This document shows positions 10,936 to 19,254 of a stretch of DNA of 64,000 nucleotides, one piece after another. The position numbers and the translations under genes were made by a program. Each line of letters starts with the position of its first letter. Position 1 is the first letter of the stretch. The stretch covers positions 2,542,001 to 2,606,000 of the forward strand of contig NZ_CP021080.1 in the NCBI RefSeq assembly GCF_000802245.2, given 5' to 3'. Under the pieces are notes generated by a model. It saw nothing but the letters and a program-made list of their open reading frames with translations. It had not been told where the DNA came from and searched no databases. The stretch comes from Streptomyces pluripotens. GTDB lineage: Bacteria > Actinomycetota > Actinomycetes > Streptomycetales > Streptomycetaceae.

Positions 10936-11219
10936 GACGCCCACTCCTTCGGTGGTGAGGCCGACGGCCCCTGAGCGGCGAACGCGCCACCGAGTCCCGT
11001 CGGCGACGCCCTTCAGAGGCCGCCGATCGGCAGGACGGCCCGACGGCTGCGGGCAGAGTCGCTTCACGGCTGCGCTCCGCGGCGGCGCTGCCACGGGGCG
11101 TGTGCGTAGCGGGACACTAGCGAAGGCAGTTCGCTGAGCGGAAGCCTTCGTCCAGAATCCGGGCAAGGCAAGATCCGGCCTGCCTGCATTCGTCCGGATA
11201 CGCACACTGCGCCGGGGAG

Positions 11220-13028
11220 TCACCTCATGCGGGTGGCCCACTCCTGCACCTTGGCGATCCGCTGCCGCAGCTGTCCCGCCGTCGCTTCCGCGCTCGGCGG
11301 TCCGCCGCACACCCGGCGCAGCTCGGTGTGGATCACCCCGTGCGGCTTGCCGCTCTGGTGGACGTAGGCGCTCACCATGGTGTTGAGCTGCTTGCGCAGC
11401 TCCATCATTTCCTTGTGGCTGACCACCGGCCGCCGCTCTGCGGGCAGCTCCAGCAGGTCGGCCTCGGAGTCCGGCTTCTTGCGGCTGTGTGCGATCTGCC
11501 GGGCCTGCCGTTTGTGCAGCAGCATCTGTACCTGCTCGGGCTCCAGCAGTCCCGGAATCCCCAGGTAGTCCTGCTCCTCCTCGCTGCCCGGGTGGGCCTG
11601 CATGCCGAACTCGGCGCCGTCGTAGAGCACCCGGTCGAAGACCGCGTCGGACTCCAACGCCTCGAAGGGCAGCATGTCCTGCTCGCCGGTGTCCTCGTCC
11701 TGCTGCTTGTTCGCCTCCTCCAGCTCCTTCTCGGATTCGGCGTACGGGTCCTCCTCGCCCTCCTTCTTCGGCTTGTCGAGGACGTGGTCCCGCTCCTTCT
11801 CCATCTCGTTGGCGAAGGTCAGCAAGTCGGGCACGGTCGGCAGGAACACGGAAGCGGTCTCACCACGCCGCCTGGACCGTACGAAACGCCCGACGGCCTG
11901 CGCGAAGAAGAGGGGGGTCGAGATGGTCGTCGCGTACACGCCGACCGCGAGCCGCGGTACGTCGACGCCCTCGGACACCATGCGCACGGCGACCATCCAC
12001 CGCTCGGTGCTCGCGCTGAACTCGTCGATCTTCTTCGAGGCGCCGGCATCGTCGGACAGCACCAGTGTCGCCCTGCTGCCGGTGATCTCCCGGATGAGCT
12101 TGGCGTAGGCGCGGGCGGATTCCTGGTCGGAGGCGATCACCAGGGCGCCCGCGTCCGGGATGGCCTTCCTGACTTCGGTCAGCCGCTGGTCGGCCGCACG
12201 CAGCACACTGGGCATCCACTCGCCGCGCGGATCGAGCGCGGTGCGCCAGGCCTGGCTGACCGCGTCCTTGGTCATCGGCTCCCCGAGCCGGGCAGCGATC
12301 TCGTCGCCGGCCTTGGTCCGCCAGCGCATGTTGCCGCTGTAGGAGAGGAAGATGACCGGCCGCACGACATGGTCAGCCAGGGCGTTGCCGTAACCGTAGG
12401 TGTAATCAGCGGCGGACCGCCGGATCCCGTCCTGCCCCTCCGCGTACGTCACGAAGGGGATGGGGTTGGTGTCGGATCGGAACGGGGTACCGGTCAGCGC
12501 GAGCCGTCGGGTGGCCGGCTCGAAGGCCTCCAGGCACGCCTCGCCCCACGATTTCGAGTCACCAGCGTGATGGATCTCGTCGAGGATGACGAGTGTCTTG
12601 CGCTGCTCCACCCGGTTCCGGTGCAGCATGGGCCGTACGCCGACGCCCGCGTAGGTGACGGCTACGCCGTCGTACTCGCGGCCGAGAGGTCCCGCGCTGT
12701 ACTCGGGATCGAGCTTGATCCCTATCCGCGCGGCGGCCTCGGCCCACTGCTTCTTCAGGTGCTCGGTCGGCGCGACCACGGTCACCTGCTGCACGACGTG
12801 GTGGTGCAGCAGCCAGGAGGCCAGCGTCAGGGCGAAGGTCGTCTTGCCGGCACCCGGGGTGGCGACGGCGAGGAAATCACGCGGCTGCTCCTGGATGTAC
12901 TTCTCCATCGCCCCCTGCTGCCAGGCACGCAGCTTGCTGGCGGTGCCCCAGGGGGCCCTGCCCGGGAAGGCGGGCGAGAGGTGGTGGGAGTGCGTGGAGG
13001 AAGCGGCGGTGGTAGTCACGGTCTCCAT
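11220..13028 (-). CDS. DEAD/DEAH-box SF2 helicase
   Basis: 602 aa from ATG 13028. Helicase motifs: Q-type LRAWQQGAM near 35, Walker A ATPGAGKTT near 58, Walker B LDEIHHAG near 150, motif III LTGTPFR near 187, and the C-terminal motifs VRMVSEGVDVPRL and QAVGRFVRSRRRGE near 345-380. An acidic charged linker follows (about 410-450), then a basic helical tail. It resembles the stand-alone SSL2/RecQ-like helicases common in Streptomyces. The role (DNA repair or RNA) is not settled. Its ribosome site is weak. Confidence 0.9.
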   Translation of the reverse strand: METVTTTAASSTHSHHLSPAFPGRAPWGTASKLRAWQQGAMEKYIQEQPRDFLAVATPGAGKTTFALTLASWLLHHHVVQQVTVVAPTEHLKKQWAEAAARIGIKLDPEYSAGPLGREYDGVAVTYAGVGVRPMLHRNRVEQRKTLVILDEIHHAGDSKSWGEACLEAFEPATRRLALTGTPFRSDTNPIPFVTYAEGQDGIRRSAADYTYGYGNALADHVVRPVIFLSYSGNMRWRTKAGDEIAARLGEPMTKDAVSQAWRTALDPRGEWMPSVLRAADQRLTEVRKAIPDAGALVIASDQESARAYAKLIREITGSRATLVLSDDAGASKKIDEFSASTERWMVAVRMVSEGVDVPRLAVGVYATTISTPLFFAQAVGRFVRSRRRGETASVFLPTVPDLLTFANEMEKERDHVLDKPKKEGEEDPYAESEKELEEANKQQDEDTGEQDMLPFEALESDAVFDRVLYDGAEFGMQAHPGSEEEQDYLGIPGLLEPEQVQMLLHKRQARQIAHSRKKPDSEADLLELPAERRPVVSHKEMMELRKQLNTMVSAYVHQSGKPHGVIHTELRRVCGGPPSAEATAGQLRQRIAKVQEWATRMR

Positions 13029-13274
13029 AGCAAGGACTAGAACGGCTCGGCCACGTATGACAACCGGGCCACCCTACCGGCGCCGCCCTCCCGTCAACGC
13101 CCGGACGAGACGGGGACGGACACGGGTGGGACCCACATCACAGTCGGACAGTCGGCTTGCGGAGCACAGCAACCGCGCTGCGGTCCCTAGGGCGTCCGGA
13201 TCCGCCCCGACAGACGTCCGGCACGGCGCACTCGGCCTCGTCGGCGCCTCAGCCCGCCTCCAGCGGACGCACCT

Positions 13275-14756
13275 TCAGGCACGGGCGGGCGCAGACCGCG
13301 TACCGGGCGCATCCTCCCGCAACCGCCGCGTCACCCATGCCCCCACCAACGCCACCCCCGCCATCGGCAGGAAGACGGCCGCGAAAGCTGCGGGATGGGC
13401 TGCGGGATGGGCTGCACCGGCCGTGGCAGCAGAGCCGTCCACCGGGCTGCCTCCCCCCAAGGCGGCGAAGGCCGCACCGGTCACGCAGAGGAGGACCACG
13501 TTGGAGAGGGCGTCGGAGATCTGGAGGGCGGCGGAGTTGGCGCCGGCCTCCTCCGGGGCGGACAACCGGAGAAGCAGCACGCTGGTGGAGGAGATCACCA
13601 ACCCCATGCCGAAGCAGCCGAAACCCCAGGCGACGGCGACGGTCCACACGGGCACGGAGTGCAGCAGCACGGCCGGCGCGGCCACGATCGCGACGGCGAC
13701 CAGCACCATCCCGAGCGTCATCAGCGGTTCCCGGTAGGGCATCACGCGTGGCCGGGACTGCACCCAGGAGCCCAGCGCCCAGGTGGCGCCACCGGCCGCC
13801 AGCGAGAGCCCGGCGAGTGTCGGCGACAGACCGCGCTGGGTGACCAGCATCAGCGGGACGAAGGACTCGGCGGCGACGAAGGAACCGGCGGACAGTCCAC
13901 GCAGCAGCACGACGGAGGGCAGCCCGCGGGCCGCCCGGTAGGTACCGTGCGGGAGGAGCCCGCGTATGGCGGGCACGAGCAGGGCGGCCCCGGCCAAGCC
14001 GGGAAGCAGGGAGAGCGGGCGCAGGTCCTGGGCGGCGTACTGGAGGAAGCCGGCCCCCAGCGAGACGGCGAGGGCGAGCCGGATGCGCCGGCGGTCGAAG
14101 GAGGCCGCGCCCGCCTCCGCACCGACCGGCCCGGAAGTCCGCTGCCGGATCCGGGGCAGGGCGAGGGCGAGCGGGAACACGACGAGAACCGGAATGCCGA
14201 GGAACACCCAGCGCCAGCCGAACTGCTCGGTGACGGCGCCGGAGGCCAGGGGGCCGACGACCGAGGGGACCACCCAGCTCGCCGCGAAGGCCGCCATGAT
14301 CGCTGGCCGCAGCCGTTCCGGGTAGGCGCGGCCGACGACGACGTACAGGGCGACGATGACCAGTCCGCCTCCGAGTCCTTGCACGGCCCGGCCGAGAATG
14401 AACACCCACATGACCCGCGCCGTCCCGGCGACGACCAGGCCGGCGGCGAAGGCCCCGATCCCCGTGGTGAGCGCCCCGAGCGGTCCCCGCCGGTCGGACC
14501 ACTGCCCAGCCAGCACCATCCCGGACAGGCTGGTCGTGAAGTACCCGGAGAAGGCGAACGCGTACAGCGCCACGCCGTCCAGGTCCCGCGCGGCGACGGG
14601 CATCGCAGTGCCGACGGCCGTCGCCTCGAAGGCGATCAGCAGCACGACGGAGACGATCCCGACGCTGAGTGCCCGGTACGGCCGGCTCAGTACACCACCG
14701 CCCTGTTCGTCAGCTTGGTGCGCGGCGCTGGCGGCACGGGGCTTGAGGGTGCTCAT
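13275..14756 (-). CDS. MFS transporter
   Basis: 493 aa from ATG 14756 with about 14 hydrophobic segments. The cytoplasmic loop 2-3 motif (AGQWSDRRGPLGALTTG) and the DHA2-like layout suggest a proton-driven drug or metabolite exporter. A proline/basic tail ends the protein. The substrate is unknown and no dedicated regulator is adjacent. It ends near 13275, leaving about 245 bp to the helicase start in which I see no gene. Confidence 0.88.
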   Translation of the reverse strand: MSTLKPRAASAAHQADEQGGGVLSRPYRALSVGIVSVVLLIAFEATAVGTAMPVAARDLDGVALYAFAFSGYFTTSLSGMVLAGQWSDRRGPLGALTTGIGAFAAGLVVAGTARVMWVFILGRAVQGLGGGLVIVALYVVVGRAYPERLRPAIMAAFAASWVVPSVVGPLASGAVTEQFGWRWVFLGIPVLVVFPLALALPRIRQRTSGPVGAEAGAASFDRRRIRLALAVSLGAGFLQYAAQDLRPLSLLPGLAGAALLVPAIRGLLPHGTYRAARGLPSVVLLRGLSAGSFVAAESFVPLMLVTQRGLSPTLAGLSLAAGGATWALGSWVQSRPRVMPYREPLMTLGMVLVAVAIVAAPAVLLHSVPVWTVAVAWGFGCFGMGLVISSTSVLLLRLSAPEEAGANSAALQISDALSNVVLLCVTGAAFAALGGGSPVDGSAATAGAAHPAAHPAAFAAVFLPMAGVALVGAWVTRRLREDAPGTRSAPARA

Positions 14757-14931
14757 GACCGACAGAGTAAGGCCCGAAACATGAATACACCCCTGTCGAG
14801 AGGCTCATCGGTCGTGAGACCTCGGTCCTACGACCCGCACGAACCCGCCACCGCCGTGCGGTAGACCCACGGCGGGTGGCACCCCCTTGAACACCTTCTC
14901 GTCTCCGTCCAGGGTCACATCCCGCACACCG

Positions 14932-15020
14932 GACCGTGTGCCCGAGTGGTTGAGGGGCTCGCTTGGAAAGCGTGTCGGGCGGCAACCCCTCGCGAGTTCG
15001 AATCTCGTATCCTCCGCCAT
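14932..15020 (+). tRNA. tRNA-Ser(GGA)-like gene with unpaired acceptor stem (possible chimera / pseudo-tRNA)
   Basis: A class II tRNA shape is readable: D-arm CCCGAGTGGTTGAGGGG (14941-14957), anticodon loop TTGGAAA with anticodon GGA, long variable arm, T-arm GCGAG-TTCGAAT-CTCGT, 3' acceptor ATCCTCC, discriminator G and an encoded CCA ending at 15019. The expected 5' acceptor strand would be GGAGGAT, but the sequence there is GACCGTG, which pairs at only two of seven positions. The anticodon stem also has a T-T mismatch. I therefore doubt that it is functional. See the finding that links it to 17496-17532. Confidence 0.65.
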
Positions 15021-15041
15021 GACTCTCACCGGGCAGGCAGT

Positions 15042-15081
15042 ACGTCGAAGGGCCCCACCGCGCAGTGGGGCCCTTCGACGT
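15042..15081. terminator. long hairpin after the tRNA
   Basis: A perfect 17-bp stem (15042-15058 with 15065-15081) around CGCGCA, followed by TTGTCC. It is the likely terminator of the tRNA transcript. Confidence 0.75.
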
Positions 15082-15495
15082 TGTCCTCAGTCCCCGTTGT
15101 CCCGGTTCTTGTCCACAGCGGGTGCCTCCGGGACTCCCCCAGACGGCCTCGGCGATCTTCCGAGCCGTCTTTGAGCATGGCGTCCGGCACGTGCAGGTAC
15201 CGGACCCGCATGCTCGTGGAGGTGCCCGGCTCCCCCCATCATCTGATTCGATGACCCGGCCCAGGACACGGAGGAGCATGGGCACGGTGGCGAGTTCAGG
15301 GCGCGGGTCGGCGTCCTGCGGACGGAGGGGCTCAATGGGGTGATGCGGATACAGGGGCGCCGCCACGGACACGGCATGGATCTACGGCAAGGCGTCGTAC
15401 GTTGACATGCCGCGCCGCGGAGCGCCAGTCGTTGTGCGCTCCTCCCTGCCTGCCCCAAGCAAACCTGACGGACTGGAGCCCTGACAGGCCCGGTG
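15082..15495. other. no convincing gene; degenerate sequence
   Basis: This 414-bp stretch has open frames on the minus strand, but none keeps a coherent protein-like sequence or start. Short fragments such as the minus-strand MLLRVLGRVIESDD look coding and then break. It is best read as decayed coding DNA between the tRNA and the remnant at 15496. Confidence 0.5.
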
Positions 15496-15761
15496 TCAGG
15501 CGAGATGTTCGGCCAGGCGCAAGATGAGGGCTTCCGTGATCGGCCGCAGCCCCATGGAGGCGGACACAACATGGCCTTCGTAGTCGCCGACCTCGATGGC
15601 TTCCTGGTTGTTGAAGAGGACCTTGGCGTCGACCGGCAGCAGGGACAGGAACCAGGAGATGGAGACACCGGCCAGGTCTCGTCGCCCTGTGGGGCGAAGT
15701 AGAAGCTGGTGATCACCTGCGCGGCTTCGTCGGGGATCACGGCGTGCCTTCTCTCACGCAT
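15496..15761 (-). pseudogene. frameshifted small gene remnant
   Basis: From ATG 15761 the frame reads MRERRHAVIPDEAAQVITSF and YFAPQGDE. After about residue 30 the protein-like sequence continues only in another frame, as LAGVSISWFLSLLPVDAKVL then FNNQEAIEVGDYEGHVV and ALILRLAEHLA-stop at 15496. One indel near 15660-15680 would join the two into an 85-90-aa protein. I do not recognise the family. The DNA upstream (15755-15820) is unusually A/T-rich for this chromosome, which suggests transfer. Confidence 0.55.
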
Positions 15762-15875
15762 TATCTTCTTTGACCGCAACTTTGCACCCTCATAACTGAT
15801 GTTGCAGTTGCGCACTCTGTCGATCAACTAGCGTCGATGGGTCGAACAGCCGACTCAGGGGGAGGAGAGGCCGCC

Positions 15876-16238
15876 ATGGGCGAAACGGGCGACGGCAAGA
15901 TACTCGACATCAAAATCCACGACCTCAAGGCGACGGCTCCGCATTTCCACACGCACAGCACCGACCTGGCCAAGGCCCTCACCAAGCTCAAGACCGGACT
16001 GGCAGCGGCCGGTTCACCTTGGGGTGACGACGAGCAGGGCACCCAGTTCCACGGCCACTACGGCCCGCTCGTGAAGAAGATGGAGAACGCCGCCGACATC
16101 CTCGCCCAGGGCCTGCAGAGCATCCACGACGCGATGGCGGACATGGCCGACGGTCACATCGCCAACGAACAGCTCGTCCGCTCGATGTTCAGCAAGATCG
16201 ACACCACCCCGCACGACACCCGTGGGACCGGCCGGTGA
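15876..16238 (+). CDS. WXG100-like small helical protein
   Basis: 120 aa from ATG 15876, with GGAGGAGAGG just upstream (an in-frame ATG at 15837 lacks a ribosome site). Two long amphipathic helices flank a turn carrying the SPWGDDEQG motif near residue 47, as in WXG100 / ESX substrates. Such proteins are exported by type VII secretion or chaperone a neighbouring toxin. Its stop overlaps the next start (GTGA), coupling it to the toxin remnant. Confidence 0.75.
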   Translation: MGETGDGKILDIKIHDLKATAPHFHTHSTDLAKALTKLKTGLAAAGSPWGDDEQGTQFHGHYGPLVKKMENAADILAQGLQSIHDAMADMADGHIANEQLVRSMFSKIDTTPHDTRGTGR

Positions 16239-16661
16239 GCGCGGCCGACAAGGCCAAACAGATCGTCCAGGACATGACCGGCATGTGGTGGCCGGACGCC
16301 GACGAGAGCGGTCTACGCGACGCGGCCAAGGCGTGGCGCCACTTCGCCGACGACCTGGAAGACGTGACGGCCGCCGCGAACAAGACAGCCCGCGGCATCA
16401 TCACGCACAACAAGGGCGAGGCGATATCAGCCTTCGACGACCCGTACTGGCGCCGCTACTACTACGAGGGCCATGGCTGGCTCCAGGACATGATCGACGG
16501 CGCCCGCGACATAGCCAAGGCCCTTGACCAGTACGCCGACACAGTGCACCACGCGGTCAAGAAGCTGGAGCACGAATGTACACAAGGTCTTCGTTCTCCT
16601 ACGCCGCGATCCCGACATGCCAAGCGGCTACCGCGTCCACACCGCATACCCGAAAGCCTGA
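16235..16661 (+). pseudogene. polymorphic toxin remnant: WXG-like N-terminus plus toxin C-terminal tail
   Basis: GTG 16235 opens a WXG-like helical domain (about residues 1-113: MWWPDADESGLRDAAKAWRH; ends VHHAVKKLEHE). After about 16575 the frame turns to nonsense and the protein-like sequence resumes one frame over as KVFVLLRRDPDMPSGYRVHT-AYPKA, stop at 16659-16661. That ending resembles the last strands of RNase A-like CdiA/polymorphic toxin domains. The whole catalytic core seems deleted, and the joint is also out of frame. The uninterrupted first frame would run to 16702 as an unrelated arginine-rich tail. The toxin class is inferred from only 25 residues and from the immunity type. Confidence 0.65.
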
Positions 16662-16676
16662 GAGCAAGGACCGCCC

Positions 16677-17380
16677 GTGCCCCAGTCCAAGGACATCACT
16701 GAGGACTTCATGGAGAGGGACGAACGCTTCCCCCAGCTCCATGAGCTACTCAACTCCATGAGCTACTCAACTCCTACGCTTTCGCCGGCAACACGTTCAC
16801 GGACACCGCTGAGACACCAGGCCCTGCCCTGCAGGCGTACGTACGTCAGGCGCTCCGCGCGCCCGGGCTGCTCGACGAGGTGATCGGCGAAATCGACGAC
16901 CTGCTGCAGGTCGGCCTGTTCAGCGATGAGATCGCCGACGACGTGGACATCCTTCCGCACGTCGAACCGCTGGAAGGCCGCACGGTCGAGCAGTGTCTCG
17001 GGATCGCCCGGACCCATCTGGAACGCATCCGCAACGGCGGCACCTACCAGCGCTCCGACGTCCCCCAGACCGACTGGGAGTGGCGCAGGCAGTTCCCCGA
17101 GCTCGGACACCTGCTGGCTGGATACTTCCACCAAGACTTCTCCAGGTTCTACGCCTCACACAGAGAGGCCCTCGACGACTACTTCACCGGAAACCCTCCG
17201 GAGATGTTCGCCGAGGCAGCCGAAGAGATTCGCTCCTTCACCGAACTCGTGACCTCTGACAGCGAACTCGATCAGGCGGCACAGATCCTGGGACTCCAGA
17301 TCTACCCACCGGAGGGCGTCCCACTGCGTCGCTGGCTCCAGGACATCCAAGGCATCCTTCAGCATCACCCACGTTCGTAG
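16677..17380 (+). pseudogene. CdiI-type immunity gene frameshifted by a 17-bp tandem duplication
   Basis: GTG 16677 follows the toxin remnant by 15 nt. The unit ATGAGCTACTCAACTCC occurs twice in tandem (16741-16757 and 16758-16774). Removing one copy restores a 228-aa frame from 16677 to 17380 that reads PQLHELLNSYAFAGNTFTD across the joint. The C-terminal half (PELGHLLAGYFHQDFSRFYA, then a helical body) matches the CdiI_2-type contact-inhibition immunity family. The N-terminal half starts with the similar FPQLHELLNSY, so it may be a duplicated domain. As it stands, only a 68-aa fragment would be made from this start. Confidence 0.75.
16741..16774. repeat. 17-bp perfect tandem duplication
   Basis: Two adjacent identical copies of ATGAGCTACTCAACTCC. 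Since 17 is not a multiple of three, it breaks the immunity frame. The absence of any mismatch suggests a recent event. Confidence 0.95.
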
Positions 17381-17495
17381 CCGTACGCGGCCGTCCAGGA
17401 CCGTTCGCTCAGCCCCGCCAGCGGTGCCGTCCGCATGGGATTGAACCCCTCTGAACGACCCCGGACCCTGCCCTGACCAGCACGGACAAACCCGC

Positions 17496-17532
17496 AAAGC
17501 GAGTTACGCGGGTTCGATTCCTGCCACGGTCT
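17496..17532 (+). other. tRNA 3'-half-like sequence
   Basis: AAAGCGAG (17496-17503), TTAC, then a T-arm GCGGG-TTCGATT-CCTGC (17508-17524) and CACGGTC (17525-17531). CACGGTC is the exact complement of the unpaired GACCGTG acceptor strand of the tRNA at 14932, and GCGAG is the exact complement of its 5' anticodon-stem strand CTCGC. No intact 5' half precedes it here. It looks like a displaced tRNA 3' fragment, but the variable region is only 4 nt, too short for a serine tRNA. Confidence 0.45.
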
Positions 17533-17540
17533 CTGACACC

Positions 17541-17882
17541 TTGGGGTGGGTCCAGGGAGGCGTTGCCGTCCTGATCGCGATCGCGGCCGGAGCGCTCGGC
17601 TTCTGCACGTGGCTGCGGCTCGGCCTCCCGGCGCTGCGGCGCCGGACCATGGGCGCCGAGCTGTGGGACGTCCGGACCGAAGTGCACTACCGTCTTCTCG
17701 CGCTGAGCCCTGAAGCGCCGGACCCTCGCCGCGGGTACGCCTACGTCGTCACCCGCGGGTCCACGGTCCTTTGGCGCTCCCAGACCGGGTGTTCCACCGC
17801 CGGAGGCGCGAGTCCGGCCAGGCACGGGCCGAGGACGCCTGCCGTGGCCATCAGCAAGAACAGCAGCCAGCCCAGGCCGTAG
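17541..17882 (+). CDS. small membrane protein or gene fragment
   Basis: TTG 17541 opens 113 aa with one hydrophobic segment at about 6-26 (VAVLIAIAAGALGFCTWLRL) and a coherent stretch to WDVRTEVHYRLLALSPEAPD. The last 40 or so residues overlap the 3' end of the convergent gene at 17741 and look like read-through. No good ribosome site is visible, and the frame is open upstream into the tRNA-like fragment. It may be a truncated gene. No family recognised. Confidence 0.35.
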   Translation: MGWVQGGVAVLIAIAAGALGFCTWLRLGLPALRRRTMGAELWDVRTEVHYRLLALSPEAPDPRRGYAYVVTRGSTVLWRSQTGCSTAGGASPARHGPRTPAVAISKNSSQPRP

Positions 17883-19159
17883 GACTGCGTGCCGACGAGA
17901 AGGGGGACGGCGGAGGCGGCCGCGAGTGCGTACAAGGCGACGATCAGAAGGCGGCGGGCAGGAGACGTACGGCAGGACATGGACCAGTACCGGGCCGCGA
18001 CGGACGGGTCCGAGGGGTGCAGGACGTCCTTGCGGGCGAGGCGTTCGACATGCTTCGAGCCGGTCCTGAAAGGGAACATCCGGCCGTCGGGGGCAACGAA
18101 GACGCCGGGCACCTCGTCGGCGTTGTCCATGCGCCAGCGCCGGGCGAACAGCAGCCGGCCGCCGCCCGCGCCGAAGTCCGCGGCGAGGAGGGGGATGTCG
18201 TACGAAGGCACCCCTAGCTTCAGGTCTCCGCACTCGGTCGACGCTCGCAGGGAGCGCCGGACCACTGTTCTGGTGGTGCCCGGCCGGGAGCCGACGGTGA
18301 CGTGCTCCTTGCGCACCGCCGTCAGCGTGTCCACCCGCACCGCGTACACCCGGCCCGCCGCCGCATCCTCCCGCAGCAAACGACGACCACCGCGGTTCCA
18401 CAGGCTGACGATCACGACGGCGGTCAGGGCGAAAGCGCCCATGAGCACGGTCCAGAACGCCTGGAAGTCGAGCGGCGGCCCCCAACTGCGCGTGTACACG
18501 GCGATGTCGGCACTGTCGTCCACCCAGCCGCCCAGCTCCAGGCGCCCGGGGGCGTAGAGGATCGACACCTTCGTGTCGCGGAACGGAAGACCGGCGACGA
18601 TGCCGCGGTCCACGGACAGCATGGTGCCGTCGGGCAGCGTCGCGGCGAAGGACGCATACCAGTAATGCGGGGTGCCCTCCCCGCCCGAGACGCTCACCGC
18701 CGACTCCTCCTGCGCCCAAACCTCGGTGACGGTGGCCGTCGTCACCCGGGCGCCCGCGTCCTGGAGCGCTGCGATCGTACGGGCCTGGCGACCGTCCGGC
18801 TGCATGGCCACGAGTTGGGCCGAGAACACCGCGTACACGGCGAGTGCCGCCGCCAGGGTGCCGCCCAGGGCGGTCAACGGTGTGCGGGGTATTTTGCCCG
18901 GCACGGGAATGACGACGTCCGCTTCGGGTTTCGCCAGGGAAAGGCCGGTCAACGGTGCCCGCCAGGTCGCCACCACCCAGCCCAGCCCGCACAGGAGTGC
19001 CACGGCGAAGGCGGTCAGGATGTCCCGGCGGGGGAGGGGAGCTCCGTAGCGCAGGAGGGGCAGCAGGGCAGTCGCGGTCGCGGAGAGCAGGGCAGCAGCA
19101 CCCCAACGGCGGGTCCAGGGTGTGGATCTTCGCATGCGGTCATACAACACGGATGCCAC
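17741..19159 (-). CDS. integral membrane protein of unknown function
   Basis: 472 aa from ATG 19159; MRRSTPWTRRWG a few codons in is an alternative start. Hydrophobic segments lie near 25-60, 95-115, 240-260 and a pair near 410-450. Between the second and third is a soluble domain (GARVTTATVTEVWAQEESAV), with HYWYASFAATLPDGT and LYAPGRLELG, similar in style to DUF3592 membrane proteins. No enzyme motif is seen. It lies between two immunity-type genes, so a role with that accessory patch is possible but unproven. Confidence 0.7.
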   Translation of the reverse strand: MASVLYDRMRRSTPWTRRWGAAALLSATATALLPLLRYGAPLPRRDILTAFAVALLCGLGWVVATWRAPLTGLSLAKPEADVVIPVPGKIPRTPLTALGGTLAAALAVYAVFSAQLVAMQPDGRQARTIAALQDAGARVTTATVTEVWAQEESAVSVSGGEGTPHYWYASFAATLPDGTMLSVDRGIVAGLPFRDTKVSILYAPGRLELGGWVDDSADIAVYTRSWGPPLDFQAFWTVLMGAFALTAVVIVSLWNRGGRRLLREDAAAGRVYAVRVDTLTAVRKEHVTVGSRPGTTRTVVRRSLRASTECGDLKLGVPSYDIPLLAADFGAGGGRLLFARRWRMDNADEVPGVFVAPDGRMFPFRTGSKHVERLARKDVLHPSDPSVAARYWSMSCRTSPARRLLIVALYALAAASAVPLLVGTQSYGLGWLLFLLMATAGVLGPCLAGLAPPAVEHPVWERQRTVDPRVTT

Positions 19160-19254
19160 TTGTTCGTACAGAGACGCGTTCGACCTACGCCCACCTTCCG
19201 TTTGTCACCGTTCGTCACCCCGCACCTCCGTTCGTTCGTTCGTCCGGAGGCTGC

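Noticed and set aside
17496..17532. Complete tRNA gene at 17.5 kb
   Set aside because: Only the 3' half is tRNA-like; no D-arm or 5' acceptor lies at the right distance upstream.
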